Source of the DNA: Aphelocoma coerulescens
Lineage: Eukaryota; Chordata; Aves; Passeriformes; Corvidae
DNA: 64,000 bases
Direction of reading: 5' to 3'
Assembly: GCF_041296385.1 (NCBI RefSeq)
Contig: NC_091017.1
Span: 10,596,001 to 10,660,000 of the forward strand
The position numbers and the translations under genes were made by a program. A model generated the notes under the pieces. The model was not told where the DNA came from, ran no database searches, and worked only from the letters and a program-made list of their open reading frames with translations. Shown in pieces: positions 12,501 to 24,590 of this stretch (the stretch's first letter is position 1; each line of letters starts with the position of its first letter).

Positions 12501-15500
12501 TTACCTCCCCTAATTCAGGGGGTACAACAACCAGAGATTTATAAAATATGCGTAATTTTCAATTAACTCTCTAATGGGATATGTTTGAAAGTGGCAGCAT
12601 TTGCTGTACACCTTTTCAGAAACAGGAGATTTATAAGAAATGACATAAGAAAAAAATGTTCCTAGCTACCTATTTTATAATAATTTTCAAATAGAACTCA
12701 TACATTAGAAGCAATATAATGATATTGTTGCTTTCCCTGCCTAAAACAGTGTTTCATCATCATTCATCTCCAGCGATTTTTCCAGATTTGGGCAAAATGC
12801 AAGCAGGCTGAGCTCATAAAGTTACTGTTACTTTGACATCACTTAGGAACTGAAGGTCCCTTTTCAAATGGGATGTGTGACATGCCCAGACTACAGCATA
12901 AACTGGAATAATTGACACTGGGGCCCAAGCATCTGGGTTGGCTTAGCAGCAGATGTTCACAGACACTTTCTAAAGCCATCTTCATGTCCTGTGTTCTGCT
13001 GTTGCACTCCGGAGGGTATGTCACTAAATTTCTCAGGACATCTCCTGCATGTTGCAAAGCTCAGCTGCTCTTTGGTTAGTCCCCAAGCTATCCTTGTGGG
13101 GACGTGGCAGGGAAGGGAGGATTTGTGGGAACTGAGTATAGGATTATTAACATTTGCTTTTTCAACATTTCTCAGTATTGCAATGGGAGAAAGCACAAGG
13201 GAGCAGAACCAAGGCAAGCTAGTCAGACCTGAAATACTGTTATTTGTTGTTGACATGTACCTGAGTGTATAGGTGGGAATGTGGGAAGACAAAAAAAAAA
13301 AAAAAAGAGGAGTCTGGTAATATTGTAGTGAGTGTATATCCCTAAGGATTTCCATCTTTTTGGAAGTCAAAGCACTTTGGCTGCCTAATCTTTTGAGACA
13401 ATATCACCAACTACACTAAATCTCTGGAAATTAGAGGGTCTGGAAGCACTCTTTACTTATTTGAGAAAATACAGCTGAAAGTGAATCAGAATGCTAAAGA
13501 TGAGGAACAAGAGCTAATCACCTTGAGACTATTGGTTCAAATCAGAAGTGCAGACAGATGTGTATTTCCTTCTTACCCATCTTTTTTATCTATGTGTAAC
13601 TCATTGTAGCAATTTTGTTGTATCTCTCTCCTGACAATCCAAAGATATAACAAGGACAGGGAACTGAGAGCTATAAAATTTCACATCTGCTGACAGCTTG
13701 TTTCCTCCTCACTCTCTGTGTTACCACTATTCAGGGGATCATCAAGACAGAGATGGTCGTACAGAAAAATGCAACTTCTGTAATGTGTCATGAAACTACA
13801 TCAAAGGAAAATCACAATTAAAAAACTAGAAATCCTATAAAGACAGTGACATTAAACAGATGACACCCAAAAGAATACAGGGCAAATCTGTTGTGATTAT
13901 TGATATGGAAAAGAATACCACAGCTTATGGATGATTCTACAAAAGCTGTGGTTTATAAAAACAGCTGGGTTTCTCTTGAAAACAACCATCAGACCCAGGT
14001 GTATGAGCATGTCAGCTTAAAAATGAACACAGCCACCACAGATAATGAAAACATACAGCTGACTGTGAGCCTGCCTGTGCTTAAATTTGTGAGCAGTGCC
14101 TGTAAGACATCATGCACTACAAAAAGCAATCAATTAAATTAAAAAAAAAAAGGAAAAAAAAGGAAGCTCAAAATGATGGAGTTTTTAGTCATCATTAACC
14201 TATTCAAAGGTATTTAGCTATATCTGGACACACAGGTCCTCTATGTGATGGGACAGATACATTTTGACAGCACAGTATTTAGAGGAAAAATAACATATGC
14301 AGTCACATACAAGTTACTTGCTAGACTGCATATTTCTGTATGCACAGCAAGGACAAGGAGAAGCCCCTTGGGTGACTGTATAATGGAACTTTGCAAGTTC
14401 ATAGCTGGATTCATTACTTTGCACAGTATTCAGAAAAAAAAATAGCCTCTGTAAGCATTTATGACAGTGTGATTTCATAACAAACTTACTTCAGAACAAT
14501 GTGTTTGTTGTGAGGCTTTTGAGCTTCCTATGTCTGCTGTGTCTGGAATAATGTCTCCACAGCTGAACATGGCACCAAGAAAAGCTGGACCTAAGAACTG
14601 GGACTGTTTTGGATGTGCTTATAGGAGAAATCTGAATATAGACTACTTGTGACAGTTGTTAATCATGGAGGGAAGCTATTATCTTCAGCAACTAAGCAAC
14701 TTTATTTCCCCAAGCTGGAAAAATATGGTATAGAAAATGTCCAGGTTCCCTTTGAAGCAATTCTGGATTTGGTACTGAGAGAAATTTTTGAAAGTTTTGT
14801 CTTTCAAAATCTTTAGACAAGATCCCACATTCATGTTACTCCATGTGAAAGAAAAAATAAAAACATTTTCTTGTGAATTAATCATTATTAAAAGATAGGG
14901 AACAGGTTAAATGTTCATTTTTCAGAAGTGATGAAATATTTTTTCTGTCACAAATCCTACATGGACCTGTTTTGAGATCTATAGTGTTCAACAGACTTAT
15001 AAACTGCCAGAAAATTCAGATAATGACAAGAAAAAGCTTGAAGATAGTACAAAACTGCTCAAGGTAATCAATCTAAAAGTGAGCTTTAAAAGAGACCCTT
15101 GATTTTAAGGTTAGAATGAAAACAGACACCGAAGCAACGCCCCAAAAACATATAAGAGCTCATAAACTTATCAACTACAGAGTTTACCTGGTGAGTTAAT
15201 TCCTGGACAGGTGTGCCAGAAAAGGAGAACCATCTCCCTGCTGTTTTATAGCTTCTGAAAGTACCCAATTCTGTTAACAGTGGCAGAAGACTGGTACAAG
15301 ATGGATCAAGGAAAAAAAAAAAAGAGAATCATACAGTTGGTGCATTAGGGAAAGTGGCAATTTTCCTCTGAAGATTTTTTTCAGCCTTCTATAATATGCA
15401 GTTTACAGTGGAGTCTGGCTGTAGAAGGGACTGTCAAAATCAAGGTCCTTATCTCTTTCAAATGGACACAACATCACTTGGCAGTTTTCTTACTGTCACA

Positions 15501-18500
15501 CTTGGTCCTTCACTATGTTGAATCATGTTGCGTTGTGGTACTCAGCTGTCATCACTCCACTTAAATGTGCCTCCCCCTGAGTGTTGCTGCTCCAGATGAT
15601 CTGTTAAACTGAGCAGCACATTGAGTTTCTGCAGAGTATCCAGTGTGATATAAGAAAACATTTAATAAATGCATTTAAAATGAACCTACTTGTGCTAAAG
15701 ATGATGACTGGAGATTCTACTACTCAGCCCACTCTATTCAGCCATGCACGAAGTATTAAGTGTTTAAAATTTTTCTGTATTGCTATGGGAACTGTCATTC
15801 CCCAGCAGCCTCTTAAAACAGCACACAGAAAGGCATTCATTTTCCAGGCAAGCTGCTGCTCCTGAGAGCTCTGTCCCCCTAATGAAATCCCCATCTAACT
15901 CCTATTACATATAATTTGACTCAAGAGCACATACCAGTTTAATCTGCAAAATTCATTTAGTTCATGACCTGGCCTATTGTGCAAGTCCAAATCTCAGACA
16001 CCTACACTCAAATCACTTGGGTTTAGTGCAGTTACGGACTGAGAAATAACTCTGTTAAGCACTGTGTGGCTTTATATAGGTGACTGAATTGCTCCCACAT
16101 CTGATTTTACTCATTATCATTGAAAATCATTTCCTCCTGTATCACAACCCTGGAGCACTGGACAGGAAGAAGGGAGAGAAGAAACATCATGTAAAGAGGA
16201 TTGGAAGAGGGAAGTGGAGAGAGTGCATCACCATGGCCCTTGTCTTGCCAAATGGATAGAGAGCAGAACAATCTATAATCTTGAAATATCTGGATATTTG
16301 CAAGGTGTGAATCCTGTGTAGAAATATGGTGCTTTAGGGTCCCTGAAACCAGCCAATGTCTAAATATAATAAACTGCAAAGCAGCTCTCTGTAAGTTAGC
16401 ATATGGTTTTCACAATTACCAGGTCTGCACCTCATCTGGGATCTGCAGCAGGTTGGGCTCTTGATGTTATAGCAAAAACCCAAATGTTTTTGCAAAACCA
16501 AAAGTTGTTTCTTAAATTTGTGCCATTGCATTGAATGCTATGTAATAAATAGACAGAGATAAAGCTCCTGTCTACATCTCAGGGATCTATTTTCCTGGAA
16601 AGTATCATTCTTCATCATTTCAGATACACAGAAAAGAGCTTGTAAAGACTTTTCTCCTAAACAATTCCTACATTAATGAGGAAAAATCTTGACAAAATAA
16701 TGAATCCAGTCTCGCTTGCAAAGGATAAAGAAGAGTTATTTGTCAGTTGCAAAGGATAAAACTATTCCCTCACCATAACTCACCATAACCTTTTTCTTAG
16801 GGACCTCATATATGCAACGAATCACAAAGCTGGTGCTCTCAGTGCCCTGTCTGAATTCCCTTCCCCACACTGTGGAGGTCCCTGAGTATTTGCCTTTTCA
16901 AAAATGTAACCTGAAAAAAATATTATTGTCAGATCTTCCTCCTGCAGCTCAAAGGGGAATGGCACATTAATCCCATCATAGGTTAGCTGTTAGAGCTTCC
17001 GCTCTACCAGCTGGAAACATTTCAGTCACTGTTTGAACTCAGTTTAAGCTTGGAACAAGAAAGCAGAAGCATAAAAAAACTGCAAAACGGTGTTGCATCT
17101 CTATGACATTGGGAAACCGTCATCAACAGGTCCAGACAGATGTAAGAATACTTCATCAGTTCATTCCCAGATATTGGTGAGTTAGTAAAAAAATCCCTCA
17201 ATTTATATGGAATAAGCTACTTAAAAGCATATCATCAACATAGTTCTTAGATATTAATACATTTAAATAGCTTTCCCCAGACCAGACTTTCATCCACATG
17301 GGAAACTATTGCATCCAGGGATTTGTCTTGCCTTGTGAATAGATGATCCGCTTCCCAAACAGCTGGCTGTGTAGTTTCTTTCATTTTTCCATGTCTTGTT
17401 TTGTTCATAGTAGTTTGTGAATGGTGTAGCTTTAATAAAGGGAAAGCATTGCAAGAAAAATGTGTTTCTTCTTTCAAGTATTTTCATTATTAGCTATTCT
17501 GTGACATAAAAAAATGCTCACAAACACACTTTTGAAAGGATTAGGTATTGCAATAACCACTTCAATAAAAAATTGCTTTAAAAAATACCCCAGCACTGCT
17601 ATTTCAATAAATGACAGATGTGGCCCTTTGCACCTTGCTAAACACAAGCATATTTGAAAATTTGATTTGTTCTTTCTTAATGCCTTAAAATTCCATTGGC
17701 TGTAGTTCAGTACCCACTACCCACTGTCAGCCATGCTCTCTAAGCCATGCTGTCCTCAGCTTCTCTCTCCTAGGCTGAGGTACCTGTTATCTAGGCTGAT
17801 ACCTTTGCCTTGGGCAAGGCCCTTGCTGGAAATGGCAGTGCAACTGACTGAAGCTCAACTGTGCCACAGAGAGAGGGTTTGTAGCTTTTCTTGGTAGCCC
17901 AAGACCACTGTGGTGAGCAGCCTGCAAGGCCACCAGCTCTCACCCATGGACACTGCTTCCTAAGGAACCACACTAGGAAATGCCAATCAATAGGAACACA
18001 AACCACAGTAAGGAGGAAGCACAAGAAAGGTTTAGCGCCCTCCTTAGCACAAACCAACATTTCCAGGGACCTGGATTTTTCCTTATAGAAGTCACAGAGC
18101 TAACACCTTTTCAACATATGGCTGTTAATACCCACCACATCTTCACTTGCATCTCATCTGCTCCAGTCATATTTTCCAGCGTCTTGCCCACAGGCTGATG
18201 GGCTTTGATCAAAGCCAGCCATTAGAAATTATTATGCAAATTCACTCATCAGTGAATGCGCCTTGAATGACACTGAAAGTTACACCAACCATGGTAGCCA
18301 AAACACCTTGAAGCCTGGCTAATGATGTGCACCATTCCCCCCCCCCCCCCCAGTTCACTTTTCTCAAGGGAATTCACCCATTTTGAGTTAAAACGGGACA
18401 AGAAGTTGGCAGTGGGCTTAAAATGGGAGGTTACAAATTGCATCAGTCCCAGGAACCACTGAACTGAAATGTCTATGTTCTAGGTTCTCAGTGCCTCCCA

Positions 18501-19979
18501 CTTGGAGCCAGGAAACTGATTCCCATGACCAAGAAGATGCATTTACTTCTTTTTGAACTGCAAAGGTCCTGCTCAAGTTACCTCATCCCTCTGTAAGACC
18601 AATCTAAGGAGTTTATTACAGCATAAGGGTTTTGCTGCTACGATTTATTGAACATGCAAGAGAAGACAGGCAGATTCGAGATAGGAAATAGCATGCATCA
18701 CACACTCTCGAGTTTCCTCTCTACAGCTCCACTAAGTGTGGGTTTTGGCATGCACATTGGAAAAAAGTATTTTCCAATAATAGTCTGGACTAGTGGATTA
18801 GACCAGTACACTGCCTTCTAAGGGTGGTGGGATCCAAAACATGTTTAATTTAGTCTAAATAGGACCTCGATGATCTACAGGACTTCCTGCATATTTGTAT
18901 ATGTATGTCATATTATAGAGACAGGTACAGACATATGGTTTGCATTTTCCTTTAGCTAATTATTTTTTCAGAGATTTAGCATTAGAACTGACCAGAAAAA
19001 AAAAATCAGCAGAACCATGTTCTGTTGGGAAATACAAGTGTCTTCAAGTAGAAAAAAAAAATTACATTCATCATCAGAAAAATTTGCTTCCAAACCTTCA
19101 CTCTGCTCCAGCAAAGAAGCAAATGTGCTCTGTGACCTGCGCCTCCAAAGGAAACAGTTTGCATAGCAAACACTCATGACTGGTGAAATGCTTGTCCAAG
19201 ATGCTGCAAATTATTCACAGAATTTATTCAGCAAGCACGAATGAAGACATTGCCCAGCCCCACAATGTGATTGCAAGCCACTTGTGAGGTGAGACGCAAA
19301 AATCCTTACTAATTATTATCTCAACCCGTGTATGTGGACTAAAGGAATGCCCTGAGATTTGTATGCCTCTCTCTCCCTGCCTTTTTGTTAGATGAATATT
19401 GCCATAAGAGGTATTTTCCTCTTTAAAGCTTTAGCTAGGTCTCCCCGCATGCTTTTAGACTACACATGAAACACAGCATGAAAAAAATCTGTCACCTTTC
19501 TTTAAGAGGCCATTATTGTCAGTCTTCTTTGCCAGGTTTAAATCCAATCTGCCACTCTTGGCAAACTGAAATGTTAATATCCCTTTGATGCTCAGCTATG
19601 TTTTTGCCAAGCTGTATAAAATAACTTATGCTGGAAGCCCTGGTAGCAACTGTCTGTTGAATACTGGGATGTCCACATAAGATAGGAATAAAACCCTGCA
19701 GGTGAAGATATTTCAGATCATCATAATTTCTAAATGGGAAAAAGACCCCAAACATAAAATTAAGCATAGTGCAGCTTTGTAACTCATCTGACAAAACAGC
19801 ACAGCAGTTCTTTAAATGGAAAGAAAAAAATTCTTAGGATGCAACCACTGAAATAAAGCAGAAAAGCTGAGAAAAGTGACAGCACATTTTACAACCAAAA
19901 AGTAAAGTGGAACAGGTAATTCAAGGCAGTTCCTTATGGCAATATGAATATGCTTATCTGCCAGATAGAGTTGTCTTGA
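9583..19979. other. Unrecognised unique DNA with simple-repeat islands
   Basis: About 10 kb without any recognisable gene or transposon copy. It contains AT palindromic sequence around 9925-9975, an A16 run at 13291-13306, an A-rich patch near 14140-14163, a duplicated 14-mer TTGCAAAGGATAAA at 16716 and 16747, a tandem 10-mer at 16771-16790, and C15 at 18337-18351. Open frames up to 137 codons, for example minus 12957-13370 and plus 10562-10906, overlap frames on the opposite strand and show no recognisable domain. Confidence 0.55.
18337..18351. repeat. C15 homopolymer
   Basis: Fifteen C residues in a row. Poly-C/poly-G runs of this length are often mis-sized in assemblies. Confidence 0.95.
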
Positions 19980-20460
19980 ATGAGTGTTGCTGCCTGTTCT
20001 GAGCTTCCCCTCCCAAAGACACGTGCTCCTGCCATGTGCTCCGAGCTCCTTTGTTCCAAGCGCAGGCAAAACCAAATGTAACTCAAACTCTTCAGCAGTG
20101 TCTGATTGGCCGCTCACCCCGGGTCCGCCCCCAGTCCTCCCCTTCCCCCTTCTCCGAATAAAGGATAGTCGAGGGGAGGCTCCGCTCTCTCTCGGCTCAG
20201 CTTTTCCTGTGAACATCTGTAGTTGTCTCTCTCCTTTTTTAAGGCTTCTAACTGCAGGGAATTGAGTGGGCAGGGAGCTATATTTCTCCCTCTTTGCTTC
20301 TGCTGATGGTAATTGCTCTGCAGCTGATACAGGTATCGCTTTTAGAGCTATTAAAGTGCTAGATCGCCTGTGCTGCCTCTCTGGGTTGCGCGAGGCTTTC
20401 TAAGGCATTGAAATACAAGCGCTAGCCGCTATAAAGCTGAAAAGATACCATCCACCAATG
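19980..20460 (+). promoter_or_regulatory. Candidate RNA polymerase II promoter and 5' exon start
   Basis: In order on the plus strand there is an E-box CACGTG (20020-20025), an inverted CCAAT box ATTGG (20105-20109), a GC-rich block with CCGCCCCC (about 20125-20132), a TATA-like element GAATAAAGG (20156-20164), and a pyrimidine-rich CTCTCTCT region 20-30 bp further on (about 20183-20193) that could hold the start site. GC and CpG content rise clearly above the flanks. The parts and their spacing fit a classical core promoter. No LTR termini or flanking duplication was found, so I favour a host promoter over an ERV one. A 134-codon minus-strand frame (19812-20216) overlaps the block and is probably a by-product of local GC content. 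No coding first exon follows, so the transcript would have an untranslated first exon or be non-coding. A possible splice donor CAGGTATCG lies at about 20330. Direction and gene are unproven. Confidence 0.45.
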
Positions 20461-22989
20461 AGAAAGAGCCATTCCTGGGGAAAAGACACAGAATGATCCT
20501 TTTAATACTTTTATACCAAAGCAAAGGATGCTGACATTTTTCTTCATAATGTAGCTAGGTTTTTCTTGTAGCTGTTATGATGATGTTGTAATATTAAAAA
20601 TCATACAGATTAGAATAATTGAAAGTGTGGTTGTTTTATTTTTTTTCCCTGTTCTAACCAAATTCAAATTTGTCTTTATGGAGGAAAAACTCTTAACAGT
20701 GTAGCTCTACTGATGTGTTTCACACAAAAGAAAAATAATTTTTTTTTTTTTTTCTCTGAAAAAGCAAGTCTGGTTCCCAGCAAGCCGATCTACAAGTGAC
20801 TTTGTATTTATAATAACAAATAAACTACATATTACCAAGAGTGTAGTATAAAAAAATGTTTGTAGACCAGTTCTGTATGGGTAGAAGATACCAAATACAG
20901 GATCCCACAACTGACATTCAGAAAAATTGTCTTTAATGTACATGCACCAGTTTTAAAATTTCAACTACTTTTTTTAACTATCTCTTTTCTTCTGTCTCAA
21001 TTGAAGTATCTTTAAATAAAAAAGCATTATCTTTCCTTTCCTTCTTGGTAGTATTGAAAACTATGTGGAGATTTGCAGCTCAGGCTAGATGGTGGATTTT
21101 AAAGCATAGGAGCTCTGTGATTCAAAATAGGCCAAAGTATCAAGCAAACTTAACTCTGAAGTTATTAATCTTCAGAGCAATGATAACACACAGATCGCAC
21201 TTGTTTCTCTGCTCCCAGATGAGCTTCAGACACTGGTCCTGAAAGATGAAGTCATATTCTGCAAAATGGTGGGAGAAGGTCTTGAAGTGTTTGGTTTATT
21301 ACCTATTGTTTGGATAAACTGAGCTGTAGTAAGGTGTGGAAGTGGCTTAGAAGTCTGTAGAAGGTTTGCTCTTGGATCTCCTAACAGTCCCACATGTGAC
21401 ATCTGTACATGATCAAAAGGCATCAAGTAACTGAGAGCAAGAGAAAACTTTAAGGAATTTATTTAGATCTTTGACTAAACAGAACTTTATCAATCTTACT
21501 ATTCCCTTTTTATTTGGCTCATAAAGACCTGTCTTATAAACAACTTTTTAATAAAAAACTCATATTCCAGATCTGGCTACATGGGCAACTCTAAATGTCC
21601 ATCACATCCAGCTTGGCTCTGAATATGCAGCCAGGTTCTAAAAATGTGTTTATAAACAAATATTTTTAGATATTGCCTTAACATTTAGAACTGATGCTTT
21701 CTGAGCAGGAAATGCTGGGGAGTCAGTCCGTTGGCTTTCAAGATACTAATAAGGAACACATGGAAAGGATGTAAAATAATTCCTACACTGTTTGAAGCCA
21801 AAGATTAAATACTGATATGTGCCAGCATAAAAGCTATATATGTAGGGATAACTCCCAAATCAAGGGGTAAAGTAATAAGCGAAAAGATAGACAAACTAAC
21901 CGTTTGATTCAGACAAGGTTCCACAATTCTGATGCTTTAAAAAAGATTAACCAAATTTGTCTGAACTTCCTGCTGTCTCTCTTTTCTTTTGCTTGTCTCT
22001 ATTCATATTCAACTTTATCCATTCACTTTTAGGGGGCTCAGATAACCCGCCATTGACCAAACTTCCACAAAAAATTTAACAGGCTTCCAAGTTCTAATGT
22101 TCCATGCTCCATAGTGAAGACACATAATTTAGTCATCTTATTTCATACTTGATTTGCAGGTTAAAATTTCATCAACAGATAAAGATGCCATTTTCTCTCC
22201 ACTAATTCCTAACATGCTTTGTGTCCTGAAATTTTAACATGGTAGTATCTGTTAGTTTTTCAGGTTTTAATCTGTCCCAGAAAACTTGTCACAATTCTCA
22301 ATTTATTGCTGAATTATTGCACTGCTGAATCAAGATCATGACATGAAGATTTGGGGTAAAAATGTGCAGCTTCGTCTTTTTCCCTTCTCTCTGAATAGCT
22401 GTTTTTATTGTCTCTGGATAGCAGCATAGCAGTGCTATGTAGTCAAGGTACAGATGACTGAGGCTTTTATCATCCCATAAGGTTTTAAATATTCTTCCAC
22501 AGAATTTTGCCATTCCCCTAGGTTCCTCATGAAATTGCTCCATCCAATGTCAAGAAAGTTGGGAGTTTTGCATCATGACTTCAAATGAAATGGAAACAAT
22601 CAGCTAGAGAAAACGTGCACTGGAAAAGACAGAACAGATGCATTTGAACATATAGATTCTTCCCAACATATCTGAACATTTCCTCTCAGCCTAAACGTGT
22701 CAATATATGTGCAGTCAGCATGTAAAGGAGTGAAAAGAGGGGGAGCATGAAAGGGGTAAAATTGGTGTGTAATAGCAAAGTTTATCTAAACAAGCTCATT
22801 TCTCTTACTTTCTCCTCAAGCTAAGCATGTTACTTCTCATAAGAGTCCAGCATAAACTGAACTAGCCTAAACAAATGTTCATTTAGTGCTCAGTCCTGCA
22901 AGAACAGGAATGCCGGCCTTGGAAATCTCAGTACTCAGTGGCAGAAAGCTTTAATCACCCTACAGTATCAGTGTAATGTAAATTTACCT
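20461..22989. other. Unrecognised DNA downstream of the promoter-like island
   Basis: AT-rich and without recognisable repeats. It holds a T/A-rich run near 20736-20752. If the 20.1-kb island is a promoter, this would be first-intron sequence. Confidence 0.5.
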
Positions 22990-23295
22990 ATTTTCTGTTA
23001 CAGTGGGGATTCTGTAACACGATGTATCAAACAAGGAGGCCCATGGAAAAGAAATATATATGGACCACTTCTTGATAGATGTTTCAGAGAGATGTTTATT
23101 TCTCCAGCCGCATGGCTGGGGCTCTGCTGAGGAACTGTGGCAATCACGGGACCCAAGGGTCCTTGCCCGTGCAGGGGAACACAAAACAACCAGTGGAGAA
23201 TGAGGCTGACCAGGGGTTAGGGAAACCCTGTGCCTCTCCCCCAGGGCCCCTCTCCCAGGGCTACATGTCAGGGGGGAGAGACCCCAACAATTTTC
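22990..23295 (-). mobile_element. Solo ERV LTR, minus strand, with perfect 6-bp TSD
   Basis: The LTR body is 22996-23289 (294 bp). Read on the minus strand it begins TGTTGGGGT and ends CTGTAACA, the canonical TG...CA ends with imperfect inverted termini. It is flanked by an exact 6-bp duplication, ATTTTC, at 22990-22995 and 23290-23295. A polyadenylation signal AATAAA (minus) corresponds to TTTATT at 23094-23099. No internal ERV sequence, primer-binding site or polypurine tract lies beside it, so it is a solo LTR left by recombination between the two LTRs of a provirus. A 6-bp duplication is typical of class II (ERVK/beta-like) elements. It is clearly homologous to the LTR at 37844-38134, which is in the opposite orientation. 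Confidence 0.9.
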
Positions 23296-24045
23296 TACTT
23301 CTAATTAAAAAAAAATCAAACTAAGACAACCTTAAAATATTAATATTAGCATCTTTTAGCTCTCTGCTACTATTGCCATATTACTTTAAGCAATTATAAG
23401 ATATATAGTTAAAACACTTCAGAACTATGGAAGTTTTATAAATAAACTTATATTATTCATATAATTGGCCTTTTTTCCAGTGGTATACATTGAGATTCAC
23501 TAATTGTTTATATGTTACTGCATTACAGAGTCCTAGCAGTGCCTTCCAACAGCACTTATCAAATTCACTTCAAGACATTTTGCCCACGAACAAACTATAC
23601 ACTCTCAGATTGTTTAAAAAACAGTTAAAAGCAAAGAAAAGGGAAAAAAACAAAACTTCTTTCCATAAGCCCTTGGTAGGTGTTCAGAGATTTTGTATTT
23701 GTTGTCTATTATTGCTGTGGAAAGAATATTTAGGCCAATTTTTCACTTCAGCTTTCCAAAAGCAGCAATGAAGAACAGAGAAGAAAAAGAAAGAAAGAAA
23801 TAAGAATTGCAGCTAAAGTTGAGAAGCAAAGAGAGGAAAAAAGAAGAGATGCATAAGGCATAAGAGAAAAAAAAATAAAAGCATAAAAATAAATGGAAAG
23901 TCTTTCAAGTTTAAGTCAAAGCCTCTGAGAGCACAAAAGAAGTTATAAACGCCCCTAACAAGAAAACTACAAAACCCAATTCCTCCACCTCAAATATAAT
24001 TACGAAAATATCCTTGGAAGTAGGTGAGGTTCATTGCATGAGGTG
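23296..24045. other. Unrecognised DNA with a purine-rich patch
   Basis: No gene is visible. About 23765-23900 is A/G-rich and probably low-complexity sequence. Confidence 0.5.
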
Positions 24046-24590
24046 TCCAGCTGTGGGGTATGCCCAGCCCCTGCCCTGGAGGGACATCTGCTGAGATAAG
24101 GAGAGTGCCTAAACTTCCTAGCAGAACTCCCCTGGAAAGGGAGCTACTCTTCAGTTACGGTGAGAAGAAGACAAACCCAGAAATCCTCTGGGAGACCCTA
24201 TGCAGATCCTTTGTAACCCATTGGCCCTTACCCTCTGATACCCACCCCCTGTTTTCCTATAAAGCTAGCCCTCTTCCCCTGCGAGGGCAGAGAGAAGCTC
24301 GTCCCTGGCTCCCCTTCGCCAAACTAATAAAGCTACCTCGTGTGGAACAGCTACACGGGACTCTCATCTCTCTCCCTGGTCTGGCCTGGAGGCTGCCCTG
24401 CAGAGCTGAGCTGAAATCAGGAGCTGACAATCACTAAAGAGCTGACAGCTTCTGCACGGGCCCTCCTAGCCAGCAGCTGAGGGAAGACACCGGACCTCAG
24501 GAAGACGATCTCTTTTGGGACCATCTCTCCGGACGGGTCACAGCTTCCTCGGTCGGAGCCACTGACCCCTCACCAGCTGTCATATCCAGC
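24046..24590 (+). mobile_element. Probable solo ERV LTR, plus strand
   Basis: The LTR layout is intact: inverted CCAAT (ATTGG, 24220-24224), TATA box TATAAAG (24258-24264) and polyadenylation signal AATAAA (24326-24331), giving a short R region. The proposed body is 24052-24584, starting TGTGGGGTATG, flanked by a 6-bp repeat TCCAGC at 24046-24051 and 24585-24590. The weak point is the proposed 3' end, ...GTCATA rather than ...CA, so either the terminus has mutated or the right boundary is wrong. Pyrimidine-rich sequence to about 24720 may also belong to the element. The open frame at 24060-24437 lies inside the LTR and is not a gene. Confidence 0.65.

Noticed and set aside
16975..17020. tRNA-like A-box (AGCTGGTAGAGCGG on the minus strand)
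   Set aside because: No B-box (GGTTCRANTCC) at the right distance and no acceptor stem pairing. Probably chance or a tiny relic.
19812..20216. 134-codon minus-strand frame crossing the promoter-like island
   Set aside because: No recognisable domain. The GC-rich promoter block supplies the open reading. Kept only as a note.
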